This document shows, one piece after another, positions 15,551-23,282 of a DNA stretch of 25,188 nt. Every line of letters starts with the position of its first letter. Positions within the stretch are counted from its first letter, which is position 1. Under the pieces are notes generated by a model. The model was not told the DNA's origin. It saw nothing but the letters and a program-made list of their open reading frames with translations, and made no database searches. The translations under genes were made by a program, and so were the position numbers. The stretch comes from SIG223 sp964442785 (GTDB lineage Bacteria > Bacillota_I > Bacilli_A > RFN20 > DUOF01). The stretch lies in NCBI GenBank assembly GCA_964442785.1, contig CAYTZW010000017.1:1-25188 (forward strand), given 5' to 3'.

Positions 15551-16254
15551 GTACTAATTTAAAATTATTAGAAGAATATAAAGCAGGAAACAAAGCTTCA
15601 AGAGAAGAAATTGTCAAGGCTAACCTATCTTTAGTTTGGTCGTTAGTACATCGTTTTTCAAATTCAACTTATGATAAAGAAGATTTATTTCAAATAGGTT
15701 GTTTAGGACTTATTAAAGCGATTGATAAGTTTGATTTTTCTTATGAAACTCAGTTTTCTACTTATGCAGTTCCAATTATTTTGGGAGAGATAAAAAGGCA
15801 TTTTAGAGATGACGGAGCTTTAAAAGTAAGTAGAAGTATTAAAGAATTAAACATAAAAATTACAAAAGCTAGACAAGAACTTATAAACATAAATGGAAAA
15901 GACCCAACGATAGAAGATTTAGAAAAATATCTAAATGTCAGTAAAGAAGATATCTTTTTAGCAATGGAATCTGGATATTATCCTAGTTCTTTGTCTGAAC
16001 CTTTATACCAAAAAGACGGTTCTAAATTATATTTAGAAAACAAAATAGGAGTTGAAGAAGATATACCCCTTATTGATAAAATAACCTTGCAAGAAGCATT
16101 AAGGAATTTAACAGATAAAGAAAGATTGTTAATTACATTAAGATATTATAAGAATATGAACCAATCAGAAATCGCTGAAAGGTTTCATATTTCTCAAGTA
16201 CAGGTTTCACGGCTAGAAAAGAAAATTATTGAAAAGTTAAAAAAGAAGTTTTAA
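15547..16254 (+). CDS. sigF: Forespore RNA polymerase sigma factor SigF
   Basis: The 235-residue sigma factor is close to Bacillus sigma-F. Region 2 has KEDLFQIGCLGLIKAIDKFD and QFSTYAVPIILGEIKRHFRD. Region 3 starts with DGALKVSRSIKEL. Region 4 has ALRNLTDKERLLITLRYYKN and the helix-turn-helix QSEIAERFHISQVQVSRLEK. It directs early forespore transcription after engulfment begins. I chose the ATG at 15547, which overlaps the spoIIAB TGA (ATGA). An in-frame ATG at 15535 would add four residues; neither has a strong ribosome site, so coupling to spoIIAB translation is likely. Confidence 0.95.
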   Translation: MSTNLKLLEEYKAGNKASREEIVKANLSLVWSLVHRFSNSTYDKEDLFQIGCLGLIKAIDKFDFSYETQFSTYAVPIILGEIKRHFRDDGALKVSRSIKELNIKITKARQELININGKDPTIEDLEKYLNVSKEDIFLAMESGYYPSSLSEPLYQKDGSKLYLENKIGVEEDIPLIDKITLQEALRNLTDKERLLITLRYYKNMNQSEIAERFHISQVQVSRLEKKIIEKLKKKF

Positions 16255-16268
16255 TAAATTATTTTTGT

Positions 16269-16283
16269 CTATCATATTGATAG
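16269..16283 (+). promoter_or_regulatory. Palindrome abutting the spoVAC ribosome site
   Basis: CTATCA-TAT-TGATAG is a perfect 6-bp inverted repeat whose last base lies in the AGGTG ribosome site of spoVAC. With no T tract it is not a terminator. As RNA it could weakly occlude the ribosome site; as DNA it could be an operator. No clear sigma-G promoter was found in this 38-bp gap. Confidence 0.35.
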
Positions 16284-16292
16284 GTGATAAAA

Positions 16293-16736
16293 ATGAAAAA
16301 AGAAGAATATGAAAAACTTATAAAAGGACTAGCTCCTAAAAAAAAGGCACTAAGAAATATTATTAATGCCTTTTTGAGTGGTGGAATAATTGCTCTTATT
16401 GGACAAATATTTTTCGATTTATATCAAGAGATTTTTCCGTCTTATAACAGTGGAAATATATCTTCTTTAATGATTGCAACTATTATATTAATAGCCAGCA
16501 TTCTAACAGGATTATGCTTATTTGATAAAATAGCCTTTTATGCAGGAGCAGGTTCATTTATTCCAATTACAGGATTTTCTAATGCTTTGACATCTTGTGC
16601 TTTAGAAGGAAAAAGTGAAGGTCCTGTTTTTGGAATTGGTTCTAATATGTTTAAATTAGCAGGTTCTGTTATTGTCTATGGAGTGTGTTCTTCTATTGTA
16701 GTTAACATTTTTAGATACCTAATAAGGCTTTTTTAG
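16293..16736 (+). CDS. spoVAC: Stage V sporulation protein AC
   Basis: The 147-residue integral membrane protein has about four hydrophobic segments after a basic N-terminus. It contains the SpoVAC-like AFLSGGIIALIGQ near the start and the GSFIPITGFSNAL element shared by SpoVAC and SpoVAE. SpoVAC is a mechanosensitive-type channel subunit that moves Ca-dipicolinic acid across the inner spore membrane. The start is the ATG at 16293 with AGGTGAT upstream; a GTG nine bases earlier lies inside that site. It begins 38 bp after sigF, so co-transcription is possible. Bacillus spoVAA and spoVAB are missing here. Confidence 0.92.
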   Translation: MKKEEYEKLIKGLAPKKKALRNIINAFLSGGIIALIGQIFFDLYQEIFPSYNSGNISSLMIATIILIASILTGLCLFDKIAFYAGAGSFIPITGFSNALTSCALEGKSEGPVFGIGSNMFKLAGSVIVYGVCSSIVVNIFRYLIRLF

Positions 16737-16745
16737 GAGGCAAAA

Positions 16746-17735
16746 ATGAAACAAAGTGTGATTTTAAATAATGTATATGTTTTAGATAAATTAACTGCAG
16801 GTGGAATGGTAGAAAAAAAAGGTCCATTAGGAAAATATTTAGATTTATCTTATTCTAATCAACATATGGGAGAAAAAAGTTATGAAGACGGGGAGAAAAA
16901 AATGGTGAAAGACACACTTACCTATCTTCTTGATAAAACACATATGGAAAATAGAATAGATTTAGTATGTGGTGGTGATTTATCTAATCAAATAGCCTGT
17001 TCTAATTATGTTTCTTCTTTTTTTCCATATTCTTTTATAGGTGTCTATGGAGCGTGTTCTACTTCCGTTTTATCAATGATTTTAGGTGCAACTTATATAG
17101 ATACTAAAATATATAAAAATGTATTATGTTTTGTATCTTCTCATAATTGTACCGCTGAGCGACAATTTAGATATCCAACGGAATACGGAATACAAAGAAA
17201 AAATACTTCTACTTGGACCACTACGGGCTGTGGAGCAGTTATTTTGACAAATCGAAAAAAGAAAATAAAAGTTACTTCTTTTACCATAGGAAAAACGATA
17301 GATTGGGGATATGGTAATGTTAATGATACAGGTGGAGTAATGGCTCCAGCAGCCTTAGATACTTTAAAAGTTCATCTGTCTGATTTAAAAAGAGATGTTT
17401 CATATTATGATTTAATATTAACAGGAGATTTATCTTCTTTTGGAAAAAAAGTAATGATCGAATTAGCTAAAAAAGAAGGAATAGATTTATCTAAAAATTA
17501 TGACGACTGTGGAACTTTATTATATGATATTGAAAATCAAAAAGTTGATTTAGGAGGAAGTGGTTGTGCTTGTTCTGCTTTAGTAACTTATGGTTATATT
17601 TTTGAAATGATGAAAAAGAAAAAACTTAAAAAAGTATTGTTAATTGCGACGGGTTCTTTACATTCTCCTACTTATGTACAACAAAAAAAATCAATACCAA
17701 GTATTGCTCACGCAATCTCGTTTGAGGTGGAATAA
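16746..17735 (+). CDS. spoVAD: Stage V sporulation protein AD
   Basis: The 329-residue protein has the thiolase-like fold of SpoVAD, the dipicolinic-acid-binding protein of the SpoVA channel. Motifs include KGPLGKYLD, VCGGDLSNQ, the thiolase-like cysteine loop VYGACSTSV (Cys104), ERQFRYPTEYG, TTTGCGAVIL, GYGNVNDTGGVMAPAA and a C-terminal GGSGCACSA. Length is normal. A strong TTAGGAGG ribosome site overlaps the spoVAC stop region; the genes are 9 bp apart. The next gene, spoVAE, begins one base after its stop. Confidence 0.95.
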   Translation: MKQSVILNNVYVLDKLTAGGMVEKKGPLGKYLDLSYSNQHMGEKSYEDGEKKMVKDTLTYLLDKTHMENRIDLVCGGDLSNQIACSNYVSSFFPYSFIGVYGACSTSVLSMILGATYIDTKIYKNVLCFVSSHNCTAERQFRYPTEYGIQRKNTSTWTTTGCGAVILTNRKKKIKVTSFTIGKTIDWGYGNVNDTGGVMAPAALDTLKVHLSDLKRDVSYYDLILTGDLSSFGKKVMIELAKKEGIDLSKNYDDCGTLLYDIENQKVDLGGSGCACSALVTYGYIFEMMKKKKLKKVLLIATGSLHSPTYVQQKKSIPSIAHAISFEVE

Positions 17736-17736
17736 A

Positions 17737-18090
17737 ATGTTAAATTATTTATTATCATTTTTAATATGTGGAAGTATATGTGCAATCGCTCAAATAATCT
17801 ATGAATACACTAAATTTACACCAGGGCACATCACAAGTCTTTTTGTCATTATAGGTTCTTTACTAGATATCGGACATTTATATGATAAATTGTTAAAAAT
17901 ATCTAAGGTAGGAGCTAGTTTACCGATTACAAGTTTTGGACATTCTTTAACTCACGCTGCTTATACAAGAATGATAGAAGAAGGATTTTTAGGAATTTTT
18001 TTAGGTATCTTTGATTTGACATCAGTAGGTATTGGAGTAGCTATCTTTTTTGCTTTTCTAGTAGCTATTACTTGTAAACCACGTTTTTAG
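17737..18090 (+). CDS. spoVAE: Stage V sporulation protein AE (SpoVAEb type)
   Basis: The 117-residue membrane protein has about four hydrophobic segments and the GASLPITSFGHSLTHAA element that parallels the SpoVAC motif. It is the third component of the DPA channel. The ATG at 17737 lies one base after the spoVAD stop with GAGGTGG upstream. The frame is open further upstream inside spoVAD, but the residues there are not SpoVAE-like. No spoVAEa or spoVAF follows; the cluster ends at a terminator. Confidence 0.9.
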   Translation: MLNYLLSFLICGSICAIAQIIYEYTKFTPGHITSLFVIIGSLLDIGHLYDKLLKISKVGASLPITSFGHSLTHAAYTRMIEEGFLGIFLGIFDLTSVGIGVAIFFAFLVAITCKPRF

Positions 18091-18109
18091 TTTTCAACAA
18101 GCAAAATGT

Positions 18110-18180
18110 AAAAAAGTAGATTAGGTATTGAAATAAAACTTTGGTCAAAAATAATTTTCAATTCCATTTCTACTTTTTTT
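18110..18180. terminator. Bidirectional terminator, spoVAE / rarA
   Basis: An 11-bp outer stem (18110-18120 with 18169-18179) starts with an A run and ends with a T run. An inner 7-bp stem (18127-18133 with 18056-18162 region, ATTGAAA with TTTCAAT at 18156-18162) lies inside it. The structure sits between two convergent genes and provides a U tract on each strand. Confidence 0.65.
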
Positions 18181-18182
18181 AA

Positions 18183-19445
18183 TTAATATTTATTCTTTTG
18201 TTTTCTTAACATTCGAATATTTGTAGTTCTTTTGTTTTGTTTTAATTTTAAATAATTTTCCTTTAAAACTCTTTCATAATTGCTATTATCTTTTGGAACA
18301 TAAAATTCTAAATTTTTGAATTTATCAGGTAAATATTGAATATATGGGAAAATATCATATTCACCATAAGGATATTTATCTTCTTTATCTAAATTTACGG
18401 GTGTTAACTTTAAGTAAGCAGGCATTTCTGCATACGATGAGTTGACAACTTCCGTTGCTTTGGCGATACCTTCATACGCAGAAGTAGATTTAGGAGATAA
18501 AGTTAAATCGACTACTGCTACAGCAAGAGGAATTCTTGCTTCCGGAAAACCAATTCTTTTAGCAACATCAATAGCTTGAATAGTTCTTGCTACTGCGGCA
18601 GGGTTAGCTAATCCAATATCTTCATAGGCAGTTACTAATAATCTTCTCTCTAAAGACTCTAAATCATTGCTTTCGATAAACTTTGCCAAATAATATAAAG
18701 CGGCATTTACATCGCTTCCTCTTATTGATTTTTGCATTGCACTAACAGCATCATAATGAGCATCTTCATTTTTATCAACTATGTACTTAGGAACTTTTAG
18801 AAAAGTTTGGACTATTTCTTTGGTTAGATAATTGTTATCACTTGCTAAAATGGCTAACTCTAAATTGTTTAAAGAAAAACGAACATCTCCACCACTCATA
18901 GAAGCAATATATTCAACAGCTTCTTTGTCGTATTTGAAGTCAGGATATTCTTTATTAATCGTTTTTTCTAGTGCTACAACTAAATCTTCTTTGGTTAAAG
19001 GTTTTAACTCTAATAAATGACATCTTGATCTAATAGCAGGATTGATAGAATGATAAGGATTAGCCGTGGTTGTTCCAATTAATACAATAGAGCCATTTTC
19101 AATGTGAGGAAGTAATAAGTCTTGTTTATCTTTATTTAGACGATGAATTTCGTCCATTATTAAAACAACTTTTTTATAGATTTTGGCTTCTTCAATTAAA
19201 ATATCAATATCTTTTTTAGAAGATAAAGTAGCATTTAAACAAGTATATTTAATATCTAAAGAAGAAGAAATAACGGTGGCGATTGTGGTTTTTCCAACTC
19301 CAGGTGGTCCAAATAAAATTAAACTTGGTAAAATCTTTTTTTGAACTATTTTTCTTATAATTCCATTTTCTCCTACTAAATGTTGTTGTCCTACAATGTC
19401 ATCTAATGATTTAGGTCTTAATCTATATGCTAAAGGTTCTTTCAT
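18183..19445 (-). CDS. rarA: Replication-associated recombination protein RarA
   Basis: The 420-residue AAA+ ATPase of the RarA/MgsA/WRNIP1 family acts at stalled forks with single-stranded DNA and SSB. It begins with PLAYRLRPKSLDDIVGQQHL. Walker A is GPPGVGKT (46-53). Walker B is LIMDEIH (95-101). Sensor 1 is GTTTANP (124-130), and the arginine-finger region is NPAIRSR (135-141). The C-terminal tetramerisation part has DALYYLAK-like and YEDIGLANPAA motifs. GGAG lies 8 nt before the ATG. It diverges from dtd with back-to-back promoters. Confidence 0.94.
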   Translation of the reverse strand: MKEPLAYRLRPKSLDDIVGQQHLVGENGIIRKIVQKKILPSLILFGPPGVGKTTIATVISSSLDIKYTCLNATLSSKKDIDILIEEAKIYKKVVLIMDEIHRLNKDKQDLLLPHIENGSIVLIGTTTANPYHSINPAIRSRCHLLELKPLTKEDLVVALEKTINKEYPDFKYDKEAVEYIASMSGGDVRFSLNNLELAILASDNNYLTKEIVQTFLKVPKYIVDKNEDAHYDAVSAMQKSIRGSDVNAALYYLAKFIESNDLESLERRLLVTAYEDIGLANPAAVARTIQAIDVAKRIGFPEARIPLAVAVVDLTLSPKSTSAYEGIAKATEVVNSSYAEMPAYLKLTPVNLDKEDKYPYGEYDIFPYIQYLPDKFKNLEFYVPKDNSNYERVLKENYLKLKQNKRTTNIRMLRKQKNKY

Positions 19446-19475
19446 CGTTTCATCTCCATATCATTATTATTTTAC

Positions 19476-19504
19476 TTGTCTATAATTATAAAATAAAGTA
19501 TTAT
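19476..19504 (+). promoter_or_regulatory. Promoter of the dtd operon
   Basis: TTGTCT (19476-19481) and TATTAT (19499-19504) are 17 bp apart, about 20 bp before the dtd start. It overlaps the divergent rarA promoter. Confidence 0.5.
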
Positions 19505-19512
19505 TTTATCAA
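19485..19512 (-). promoter_or_regulatory. Promoter of rarA
   Basis: On the leftward strand TTGATA (19507-19512) and TATAAT (19485-19490) are 16 bp apart, about 40 bp before the rarA start. It overlaps the dtd promoter on the other strand, so the two may compete for polymerase. Confidence 0.55.
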
Positions 19513-19524
19513 AGGTGGTAGGAA

Positions 19525-19971
19525 ATGAAAACAGTAATTCAAATAGCAAAAAACGCTTCTGTTACAGTTGATAATACAGTGGTGGGACAAATTGAATATG
19601 GCTATTTAATATTAGTGGGAATAACTCATACAGATACTAAAGAAATAGTAGAAAAAATGGCTAATAAAATCACATCTTTAAGAATATTTAGTGATGAATT
19701 TGGAAAGACAAACTTATCTTTAAAAGATGTAAAAGGCTCTATTTTATCAATATCACAATTCACTTTATACGCCGATTGTAAAAAAGGAAATCGTCCAAGT
19801 TTTACTGATGCTGCTAAAAGAGAACAAGCAACAAGTTTATACGATTATTTTAATGAATTGTTAAAAGAAAAAGGTTTTGAAGTTCAAACAGGAATATTTG
19901 GAGCAGATATGTTAGTAAACTTTACTAATGAAGGACCTTTTACTATATTATTAGATAGTAATGAATTATAA
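19525..19971 (+). CDS. dtd: D-aminoacyl-tRNA deacylase
   Basis: The 148-residue Dtd hydrolyses D-amino acids mischarged onto tRNA and also edits Gly-tRNA(Ala). The active-site motif SQFTLYA (77-83, with Thr80) and NEGPFT (135-140, usually N-D/S-GPVT) carrying the Gly-cis-Pro are present, as is KGNRPSF. Length is standard. GGTGGTAGG precedes the start. It heads a rightward run of four genes; the next begins 9 bp after its stop. Confidence 0.94.
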   Translation: MKTVIQIAKNASVTVDNTVVGQIEYGYLILVGITHTDTKEIVEKMANKITSLRIFSDEFGKTNLSLKDVKGSILSISQFTLYADCKKGNRPSFTDAAKREQATSLYDYFNELLKEKGFEVQTGIFGADMLVNFTNEGPFTILLDSNEL

Positions 19972-19980
19972 GGAGAAAAA

Positions 19981-20736
19981 ATGGAAAATAAAACAGAAAA
20001 CATAAAAGAAATAATAAAACATATTTTGATATTTATTTTAGCTTTTGCAGCTTATTTTTTAATTTTTCCTTTCTTCTTTTCTTATCTTTATGCCCTTATG
20101 TACAAATTATGTCCTAAAATATTCTTAGGTAAATTTAAGTTAATAGAAGAAAATGTTTCCTTTATTTCTTTGTTTATTCAAGATTTAGGAGCTTTGCTTA
20201 TTATTGGCTACTTTGTTATAAAGTTAATCAAAAAGAAAAAAATCAAAGAAGAAAAAGAAAAATTTTTTGATAAAGAAACTTTTAAGCAAGGACTAACTAC
20301 ATTAGGAATTATGTACTTAGTAAATATCATTATTAGTTTTTTAATTAGTTATTTTGTATCCACATCTTCTTCAGGAGCAAATCAAGAAAATGTTGATAAT
20401 ATTATAAAACTAGCACCAGTTTTATCTTTTTTCTCAGTAGTTGTAATCGCTCCAATTATTGAAGAAATAATCTTTAGGTATCTTCTAGTTACTCCTTTTA
20501 TGAAGAAAAATAAATATGTTGCTATTACGGTATCTGCTTTGATATTCGGTTTTGTCCATTTAATAAGCAGTATTGAAAGTAATACATTTTTACAAGATTT
20601 ACCATATCTTTTGGTATATTCTGGAATGGGAGCAGTTTTAGCGTATAAATATGTAGAAACTGAAAATATCTATGTTTCTATACAAGGTCATATGTTTAAT
20701 AATTTGCTTTCCTATCTAGTATCTTTCTTTATATAA
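19981..20736 (+). CDS. CPBP-family intramembrane protease (first of a pair)
   Basis: The 251-residue polytopic protein has the CPBP/Abi (Rce1-like) motifs. IIEEIIFRYLL carries Glu161, Glu162 and Arg166, FGFVH has His193, and GHMFNNL has His237 and Asn241. These form the metal-independent or glutamate-dependent catalytic centre of the CAAX-protease clan. Bacterial members have been linked to bacteriocin self-immunity and to anti-sigma processing, but most have no known substrate. AAGGAG overlaps the end of dtd. The gene is followed 12 bp later by a paralogue. Confidence 0.85.
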   Translation: MENKTENIKEIIKHILIFILAFAAYFLIFPFFFSYLYALMYKLCPKIFLGKFKLIEENVSFISLFIQDLGALLIIGYFVIKLIKKKKIKEEKEKFFDKETFKQGLTTLGIMYLVNIIISFLISYFVSTSSSGANQENVDNIIKLAPVLSFFSVVVIAPIIEEIIFRYLLVTPFMKKNKYVAITVSALIFGFVHLISSIESNTFLQDLPYLLVYSGMGAVLAYKYVETENIYVSIQGHMFNNLLSYLVSFFI

Positions 20737-20748
20737 GGTGGTGTTTTT

Positions 20749-21519
20749 ATGGAAAATGAACAAATGACTTTAAAAGAAGACAAGACAATTCTAGGAATAA
20801 TCTTAGCGATTGTGGGAAGCACTCTTTTTTCAACGGTAATTACTTTCGTTTTTACCTTTATAGTAACTATTATTTTTCAATTTAATTCAGGTTATAGTAC
20901 TGTCGAAGAACTCACTAATAAAGTAACTGAATTTTATGCTCGATATGATATTGAATATTTGATGACAATTATTAGTATGTCCTTACTCTTATTTGTCTAT
21001 TGTTTAATCATAGGAAAAGAAAGAATAAAAAAAATATTAAGGGGCTTTACGAGAAAAAAAACTTGGATATATTTTGCTTTGTTGGGAATAAGTTTTGTCG
21101 TTGTTTCTTATCTGTATTCATACTTAACAGGATTAATAACTAATAATGTAGATAATGAAAATCAAAAAGAAGTAATTAAATTAATAGAAGGAAATTATTA
21201 TTTAAGTTTTATATATGTTGTTTTGTTAGCCCCTGTTATTGAAGAAATAGGAATGCGATATTTTGTTTTTGGTAGCTTAAAACAAAAGAATAAAGTATTA
21301 GCATATATATTAGGCTCTAGTATATTTGCTATGCTTCACTTTATGGTATTGATAGGAAATAAAGATATTAATATTTTAAGTGAACTGCTTGCAATTCCAA
21401 CTTATTTAGGAGCAGGATTATTACTGTGTTTTTCTTATGATAAAACCGAAAATTTAGTTTGTCCTATAGCAATACATATGTTCAATAATCTAGTATCATA
21501 TTTACTAGTAATTTTATAA
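20749..21519 (+). CDS. CPBP-family intramembrane protease (second of a pair)
   Basis: The 256-residue paralogue of the preceding gene has VIEEIGMRYFVFG (Glu165, Glu166, Arg170), FAMLH (His197) and HMFNNL (His243, Asn247). All catalytic positions are intact, so neither copy looks decayed. The N-terminal half, with long hydrophobic helices, differs from its neighbour, consistent with an old duplication and different substrates. AAGGTGGTG precedes the start. No bacteriocin-like small gene lies beside the pair. Confidence 0.84.
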   Translation: MENEQMTLKEDKTILGIILAIVGSTLFSTVITFVFTFIVTIIFQFNSGYSTVEELTNKVTEFYARYDIEYLMTIISMSLLLFVYCLIIGKERIKKILRGFTRKKTWIYFALLGISFVVVSYLYSYLTGLITNNVDNENQKEVIKLIEGNYYLSFIYVVLLAPVIEEIGMRYFVFGSLKQKNKVLAYILGSSIFAMLHFMVLIGNKDINILSELLAIPTYLGAGLLLCFSYDKTENLVCPIAIHMFNNLVSYLLVIL

Positions 21520-21564
21520 ACATAAAAAACAACTTTTGACCATAATATTAAAGGAGGAAAAAAT

Positions 21565-21876
21565 ATGGTACATATCGTTACAAACATTAAAGAATTTAAA
21601 GAATTAACTCAAAAAGGAACCGTTATTATTGATTTTTATGCTGATTGGTGTGGACCTTGTAGAATGCAAGCACCAATTATGGAAGAATTGAGTGAAAAAT
21701 ATCACGACAAAATAAAAGTATTAAAGGTAAATACCGATGATAGCCCTGATTTAGCAGAATTATTTAGAATAAGGTCAATTCCAACACTAATTTTGATAAA
21801 AGATAACACCGTTTTAAAACAAGAAGCAGGATTTAAAACATTAAGTCAATTAGAAGAATGGATTGGAGAAAAATAA
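21565..21876 (+). CDS. trxA: Thioredoxin
   Basis: The 103-residue thioredoxin has the canonical DFYADWCGPCRM (catalytic Cys29 and Cys32) and the cis-proline element RSIPTLIL. It is a general cytosolic disulfide reductase. There is no signal peptide. AAAGGAGG precedes the start. A 45-bp gap separates it from the CPBP pair; no clear promoter was seen there, so it may be read from the dtd promoter. A trxA/trxB reductase partner is not in the window. Confidence 0.95.
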   Translation: MVHIVTNIKEFKELTQKGTVIIDFYADWCGPCRMQAPIMEELSEKYHDKIKVLKVNTDDSPDLAELFRIRSIPTLILIKDNTVLKQEAGFKTLSQLEEWIGEK

Positions 21877-21879
21877 GTC

Positions 21880-21907
21880 TTGCAATTTAAAAGATTTCAA
21901 GTATAAT
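21880..21907 (+). promoter_or_regulatory. Promoter of tRNA-Gly
   Basis: TTGCAA (21880-21885) and TATAAT (21902-21907) are 16 bp apart; the predicted start falls a few bases before the mature tRNA 5' end. The -35 begins only four bases past the trxA stop. Confidence 0.65.
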
Positions 21908-21921
21908 ATTACTTGTCTTCT

Positions 21922-21995
21922 GCAGATGTAGTTCAATGGTAGAACACAACCTTGCCAAGGTTGCCACGCGGGTTCGATTCCCGTCATCTGCTCCA
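21922..21995 (+). tRNA. tRNA-Gly (anticodon GCC)
   Basis: A complete 74-nt cloverleaf includes a 7-bp acceptor stem (GCAGATG/CATCTGC), a D arm with AGTTCAATGGTAGA, and anticodon stem CAACC/GGTTG around loop TTGCCAA. The T loop is TTCGATTC, and discriminator U plus CCA is encoded. Anticodon GCC reads GGY. Its 3' end is the probable integration site of the element to the right. Confidence 0.96.
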
Positions 21996-22005
21996 TTTTG
22001 TTGAT

Positions 22006-22030
22006 AAACCCTTACATAGTAAGGGTTTTT
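22006..22030 (+). terminator. Terminator downstream of tRNA-Gly
   Basis: A 10-bp stem (22006-22015 with 22019-22028) with loop ATA ends in a T tract. If the att core is the tRNA 3' end, this terminator belongs to the element and restores tRNA termination after integration. Confidence 0.75.
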
Positions 22031-22051
22031 GAATACTTAAATATTTAAAAA

Positions 22052-22071
22052 GGAACATTTCGGGAACATTT
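22052..22071. repeat. Tandem GGAACATTT repeats beside the integrase stop
   Basis: GGAACATTT occurs at 22052-22060 and 22063-22071, 11 bp apart and so on one face of the helix. The second copy overlaps the int stop codon. Similar GGGAACA repeats flank att sites of Gram-positive phages and serve as integrase arm-type sites; that role is inferred. Confidence 0.45.
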
Positions 22072-23153
22072 TATAATTTTTCTATTGTTTCAATTATACT
22101 TTTTCTCCTGCTTGCAAATAAATGACTATATGTATTTAAAGTAGTTGAAATATCATCGTGTCCTAATCTCTCTTTTACATACAAAGGGTCAACTCCTTTT
22201 TCAATTAACATTGATGCGTGTGTGTGCCTAAAATCGTGAATTCTAATTTGTTTTACACCTGCTTCTTTGCAAGCATTATTTTTAATTCTTCCAATAGTAG
22301 TTTTTGGTAAAGGTTTACTTATCCCAAACAAAAAATCTTTATCATCATATTTTATATGATTGCTTTTTATGTACTGAAGATAATCGTTAATTATTGATAT
22401 GAACCTACTAGATAGGTCTATTTTTCTGTTGCCATTTCTTGTTTTAGGAGCTGTTACCATATATCCTTTTTTGTTTTCATCGCCAAAAGATAAAGTTTTA
22501 TTAACATATATGATTTTATTGTCTAAATCGACATCTTCAAATGTTAATGCTAAAACTTCACCAATTCTCATTCCTGTATAATACAAAGTATAAAACAAAG
22601 TCTTGTATTGAACAGAATTCACTTTATCTATAAACAATTCGAATTCTTCTTTAGTCCAAATATCTATTTTTTGTACCTTTATTGACTGGTCTTTAATAGA
22701 ACCTATTTTTTTGACAGGATTATCAGTTAAAGAATAAAAAGTCTTTCCAAAGTCAAAAAGTTGCGAAAAAATTAAACATATACTATTTACTCGTTGAATT
22801 GATAGTCCTGTTTTTAATAATTCCTCTTGCCATTTACTTATATCAGATACAGTTATAGTTTTAGTTTCTCTATTACCAAAAGCAGGAAGAATATATTTAC
22901 TTGCAATTAATCTATTACTATATAAAGTGCTTGCTTTAACTTTATTCCTTCTATATTTAGTATATTCATTCCATAATACAGAAATAGTAATAGTATTAGC
23001 AGTGTTTGCAAAACAAAACTCAACTTCTGCTTTTAAAGCTTCTTTTTTTGTCTTAAATCCGCTTCGTTTACAATTTTTTATCGAACCATCTACATTTTGT
23101 ACTCGTTTTCTAAAAAACCACGTATTTGTTTTTAAATCCTTATGAACTGACAT
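22071..23153 (-). CDS. int: Phage-type tyrosine integrase
   Basis: The 360-residue tyrosine recombinase integrates and excises the element at the tRNA-Gly gene. An N-terminal AP2-like arm-binding domain (about 1-50) is followed by a SAM-like core-binding domain (about 55-150) and the catalytic domain. Catalytic residues are Arg196 (TGMRIGE), Lys237, His306 and Arg309 (HDFRH), His332 (GHDD) and Tyr342 (NTYSHL). The ATG at 23153 has AGGAG at a good distance; an in-frame GTG nine bases upstream is too close to it. The gene points at the tRNA, the usual layout. Confidence 0.94.
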   Translation of the reverse strand: MSVHKDLKTNTWFFRKRVQNVDGSIKNCKRSGFKTKKEALKAEVEFCFANTANTITISVLWNEYTKYRRNKVKASTLYSNRLIASKYILPAFGNRETKTITVSDISKWQEELLKTGLSIQRVNSICLIFSQLFDFGKTFYSLTDNPVKKIGSIKDQSIKVQKIDIWTKEEFELFIDKVNSVQYKTLFYTLYYTGMRIGEVLALTFEDVDLDNKIIYVNKTLSFGDENKKGYMVTAPKTRNGNRKIDLSSRFISIINDYLQYIKSNHIKYDDKDFLFGISKPLPKTTIGRIKNNACKEAGVKQIRIHDFRHTHASMLIEKGVDPLYVKERLGHDDISTTLNTYSHLFASRRKSIIETIEKL

Positions 23154-23205
23154 AATAATCACTCCTTTTCATCTTTATTTTTTTAAAATAATAATGTAAA
23201 ATAGG

Positions 23206-23249
23206 AGTGTATATTTAAATTGACTGGTACTCATTTATAAATATACACT
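23206..23249. repeat. 12-bp perfect inverted repeat between int and repressor
   Basis: AGTGTATATTTA (23206-23217) and TAAATATACACT (23238-23249) are exact complements around a 20-nt loop containing a further AAAT/ATTT pair. It could be an operator, a recombination-protein site, or the first hairpin of a small RNA that ends at the next terminator. Confidence 0.5.
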
Positions 23250-23251
23250 TT

Positions 23252-23282
23252 GAACTCAAGCAGCAACTTGAGTTCTTTTTTT
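23252..23282 (+). terminator. Rightward terminator between int and repressor
   Basis: A 9-bp perfect stem (GAACTCAAG/CTTGAGTTC) with a 6-nt loop is followed by seven T's on the plus strand. Both flanking genes run leftward, where no U tract follows, so it does not serve them. Confidence 0.65.

Noticed and set aside
17644..17736. Upstream extension of spoVAE into spoVAD
   Set aside because: The extra 31 residues overlap spoVAD coding sequence and do not resemble SpoVAE; the ATG at 17737 has a good ribosome site.
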